NCBI GenBank assembly: GCA_002329255.1
Contig: DCTL01000007.1
Coordinates: forward strand, 7,256-21,866
Length of the DNA: 14,611 nt
Reading direction: 5' to 3'
Origin: Patescibacteria group bacterium UBA1441
GTDB lineage: Bacteria; Patescibacteriota; Minisyncoccia; Minisyncoccales; UBA1441
Both the position numbers and the translations under genes were made by a program. Below, piece by piece: positions 12,771-14,611 of the stretch (position 1 is its first letter; the number at the start of each line of letters is the position of its first letter). A model generated the notes under the pieces. It was not told the DNA's origin. It searched no databases and worked only from the letters and a program-made list of their open reading frames with translations.

Positions 12771-14611
12771 AAGGTTTTTTATCAAATTTAAAATTATTTT
12801 TATCTTAGTAGCTGCTTGTTTGCTGACCTCGAGCTTGATTGTTTATGGTTGGACTGGACCAGTTACTTCGCCGCCCGGAGGCAATGTTCCTCAGCCACTC
12901 CATATTGGTCCGGAAGGTCAAGAGAAGGCTGGTGGTCTCTGGTTGAATACCGGAGGGGCGACTACCGGTTTGATTGTTGAATATGGAAATGTTGGAATTG
13001 GAACAACTAGTCCTTCCGAAAGGCTACAGGTTGTTTCCGGCAACACTATTTTTGGAGTAGGGGACGGTCATCTGTCTGTACAACACGGCAATATACAGAT
13101 TATTAGTTCAGGTAGTTTTCTCGGCCAAAGTGGTTCGGCAACGGCGCCGGCTTATTCTTTTGTGTCTGAGACTAATATGGGTTTGTTTCGTGCAGGGACT
13201 GGTCAGCTTGCTTTTACGGTTGGGGGAGAACAGATGCGGATTACGTCGGCTGGCAACGTCGGCATCGGTACCTCGTCTCCCGCTCAAAAGCTTCATGTCG
13301 CTGGCTATGCTCGAGCTGACTCTGGCTTCTGTATTGGTACTAGCTGTATTACCGCCTGGCCCCAAGGAGAAGTTACTGGAAGTGGCACCGCCAACTATGT
13401 TTCTTTGTGGACGACTGGTAGCAATATTGGTAACTCAGCCATTTACCAATCTGGAACAAATATTGGGATTGGGACGACAAGTCCAGGGACTCCTCTAGAG
13501 ATTAAATCAAGCGCTGATGGAATATTAAGATTAAGACAAACAGGTGGTGGCTGGAATTATATTGAATTTTACGATGACACTTCTCGAACTGGCTATTTTG
13601 GAATATCTGGCGTAGGTCATTTTATCTTTGCTCCAGCAGCGGGCAAAGACGTATATGTAGCAAGTGGTAATTTTGGAGTTGGGACAAGTTCACCAGCTCA
13701 AAAGCTTCACGTGGCTGGTTACGCTCGAGCTGATTCTGGATTCTGTATTGGGACTAGTTGTATTACGGCCTGGCCACAGGGTGAAGTTACTGGAAGCGGA
13801 ACAACCAACTATGTTCCTTTATGGACGACTAGTAGCAATATTGGTAATTCGGCTATCTATCAATCGGGATCTAATATTGGGATTGGGACGACGAGTCCGG
13901 GGGCGAAGCTGCATGTAGATGGAGGAGGGTCTAATGTTGAGGTTCAAATTGTTAGCAGTGGAAGTGGGGTTAATTCTTCACAGTTATCTCTAGGGATTAA
14001 TTCTAGTCGTTTTTGGAATATTATTCAGCAACCACATAACACATACAGTAATGATGCTTATGATCTAGAAATCAAATATACTGGGTTGGAATATGGAGGA
14101 AATATATTATTAAATCCTACTATTAATGTTGGCGTCGGCACCACCTCGCCCGCTCAAAAGCTTCATGTGGCAGGCTATGCTCGAGCTGATTCTGGATTCT
14201 GTATCGGCACTAGCTGTATTACGGCTTGGCCTCAAGGAGAAGTTACCGGCACTGGAACAGCTAACTACATTCCGCGCTGGACAACCAGCAGCAATATTGG
14301 TAATTCGGCCATTTACCAGTCAGGTTCTAATATTAGCATTGGAGCAACGTCAAACACTGGCTATAAGCTAGAACTTTATAATCAGTCGGACGGGAAATTA
14401 TTAAGGTTATATGGGGGGCCCTCTAGCGGTTATTCTGTTCTTTTTGATGTCAGTGATGTGGGTTTTGAAATTCTTTCTAACTCCAACATTAGGCCTATAA
14501 TTTTCAAGACAGGATCAACTCCTGCCGAGAAGATGAGAATTACTCATGATGGCAACATCGGCATCGGCACTACTTCACCCGCTCAGAAACTTCATGTGGC
14601 TGGTTATGCTC
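12763..14611 (+). CDS. Large secreted repeat protein (GIGTTSP/KLHV tail-fibre-like adhesin), 3' truncated
   Basis: The frame is open from ATG 12763 to the window edge (616 codons, no stop), making this the largest coding region here; its end is not in view. The N-terminus has basic residues (MERRFFIKFK), a hydrophobic core (11-28) and a likely cleavage after VYG, so it is exported; VAAC at 16-19 fits a lipobox but the hydrophobic stretch continues past it. Next comes WTGPVTSPPGGNVPQPL, a segment I know from many Parcubacteria surface proteins. The rest alternates a near-identical 78-residue unit (GIGTxSPAQKLHVAGYARAD, then GFCIGTSCITAWPQGE and SNIGNSAIYQSG) with unrelated 60-74-residue blocks. 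GIGTTSP/KLHV repeats are typical of trimeric phage tail-fibre-like beta structures, often ending in an S74 chaperone domain, which would lie beyond the window. Attachment to host cells is a plausible role. Confidence 0.88.
   Translation, partial: MERRFFIKFKIIFILVAACLLTSSLIVYGWTGPVTSPPGGNVPQPLHIGPEGQEKAGGLWLNTGGATTGLIVEYGNVGIGTTSPSERLQVVSGNTIFGVGDGHLSVQHGNIQIISSGSFLGQSGSATAPAYSFVSETNMGLFRAGTGQLAFTVGGEQMRITSAGNVGIGTSSPAQKLHVAGYARADSGFCIGTSCITAWPQGEVTGSGTANYVSLWTTGSNIGNSAIYQSGTNIGIGTTSPGTPLEIKSSADGILRLRQTGGGWNYIEFYDDTSRTGYFGISGVGHFIFAPAAGKDVYVASGNFGVGTSSPAQKLHVAGYARADSGFCIGTSCITAWPQGEVTGSGTTNYVPLWTTSSNIGNSAIYQSGSNIGIGTTSPGAKLHVDGGGSNVEVQIVSSGSGVNSSQLSLGINSSRFWNIIQQPHNTYSNDAYDLEIKYTGLEYGGNILLNPTINVGVGTTSPAQKLHVAGYARADSGFCIGTSCITAWPQGEVTGTGTANYIPRWTTSSNIGNSAIYQSGSNISIGATSNTGYKLELYNQSDGKLLRLYGGPSSGYSVLFDVSDVGFEILSNSNIRPIIFKTGSTPAEKMRITHDGNIGIGTTSPAQKLHVAGYA
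13255..13488 (+). repeat. Repeat unit 1 of the surface protein
   Basis: This 234-base, 78-codon unit begins NVGIGTSSPAQKLHV and ends NIGIGTTSPG. It includes two cysteines (GFC, TSC). It is followed by a 60-codon unique block (13489-13668). Confidence 0.85.
13669..13902 (+). repeat. Repeat unit 2 of the surface protein
   Basis: This unit has exactly the same length as unit 1 (234 bases) and starts 414 bases after it. The protein differs at only a handful of positions (NFGVGT, TTNYVP, SSN), while many third codon positions differ, showing selection on the protein sequence. A different 74-codon block follows (13903-14124). Confidence 0.85.
14125..14358 (+). repeat. Repeat unit 3 of the surface protein
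   Basis: It starts 456 bases after unit 2. The first 65 or so residues are nearly identical to the other units; the end has diverged (NISIGATSN in place of NIGIGTTSPG). A third unrelated block (14359-14553) follows. Confidence 0.8.
14554..14611 (+). repeat. Repeat unit 4 of the surface protein, cut by the window end
   Basis: Starts 429 bases after unit 3 with NIGIGTTSPAQKLHVAGYA and continues out of the window. Shows that the array is longer than seen here. Confidence 0.8.

Noticed and set aside
13130..14371. Three hydrophobic Leu/Val-rich ORFs in the +2 frame that resemble each other
   Set aside because: They are shadows of the repeated units of the real frame starting at 12763, which is open throughout, has a signal peptide and conserves protein sequence despite synonymous changes.
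1..14611. Alternative genetic code with TGA as glycine or tryptophan, as in some CPR lineages
   Set aside because: TGA ends the genes at 619, 1565 and 4329 exactly where family C-termini or the next gene start lie, and no conserved frame contains an internal TGA.
13255..14611. CRISPR array or transposon repeats
   Set aside because: The repeats are 234 bases, in frame, within one coding sequence; spacers are coding and no cas genes or terminal inverted repeats are present.

Overview
The window looks like a chromosomal segment of a candidate-phyla-radiation bacterium (Patescibacteria, Parcubacteria-like). The evidence is an archaeal-type AMP phosphorylase / ribose-1,5-bisphosphate isomerase / form III-like RuBisCO gene set, tightly packed and overlapping genes on moderately AT-rich DNA, an enlarged nucleoside diphosphate kinase, small membrane-anchored acidic proteins, and a secreted protein built from GIGTTSP/KLHV repeats behind a W-T-x-P...PPGGN N-terminus typical of these genomes. 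TGA is used as a normal stop, so the code is standard. The assignment rests on gene content and familiarity, not on a search.

Layout. (1) 1-327: the C-terminus of a PD-(D/E)XK/Fe-S nuclease, cut by the window edge. (2) 386-4927, plus strand: a small two-helix membrane protein, then R15P isomerase, RuBisCO, AMP phosphorylase and family 4 uracil-DNA glycosylase, nearly gapless. The three central enzymes convert AMP + phosphate to adenine and 3-phosphoglycerate with CO2 uptake. (3) 4924-6175, minus strand: trxA-trxB, converging on the glycosylase gene with a shared TTAA stop. The TrxB lacks the usual NADPH-phosphate-binding arginine motif. (4) 6202-6250: a compact divergent promoter whose two -35 boxes overlap. 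(5) 6260-8247, plus strand: a PocR/GAF-like sensor-type protein, a stand-alone ComEC-like metallo-beta-lactamase and NDK, each overlapping the next. (6) 8248-8576: a gene-free gap with a near-consensus promoter and a potentially structured leader. (7) 8583-11526: iscS, iscU and mnmA, giving sulfur mobilisation, Fe-S assembly and tRNA 2-thiolation. The scaffold has an extra C-terminal Bfd-like segment with all four cysteines replaced. (8) 11527-11944: an AT-rich gap rich in inverted repeats, with a promoter followed by a symmetric hairpin that could be a small RNA or leader. (9) 11945-14611: two single-span membrane proteins with acidic tails and the start of a large secreted repeat protein, open for 616 codons to the window edge.

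A possible functional theme (inference): the ComEC-like enzyme and NDK handle external or recycled nucleotides, and the AMP pathway drains AMP carbon into lower glycolysis. The thioredoxin and Fe-S/thiolation genes are redox and sulfur housekeeping, and the last three genes are envelope or surface functions.
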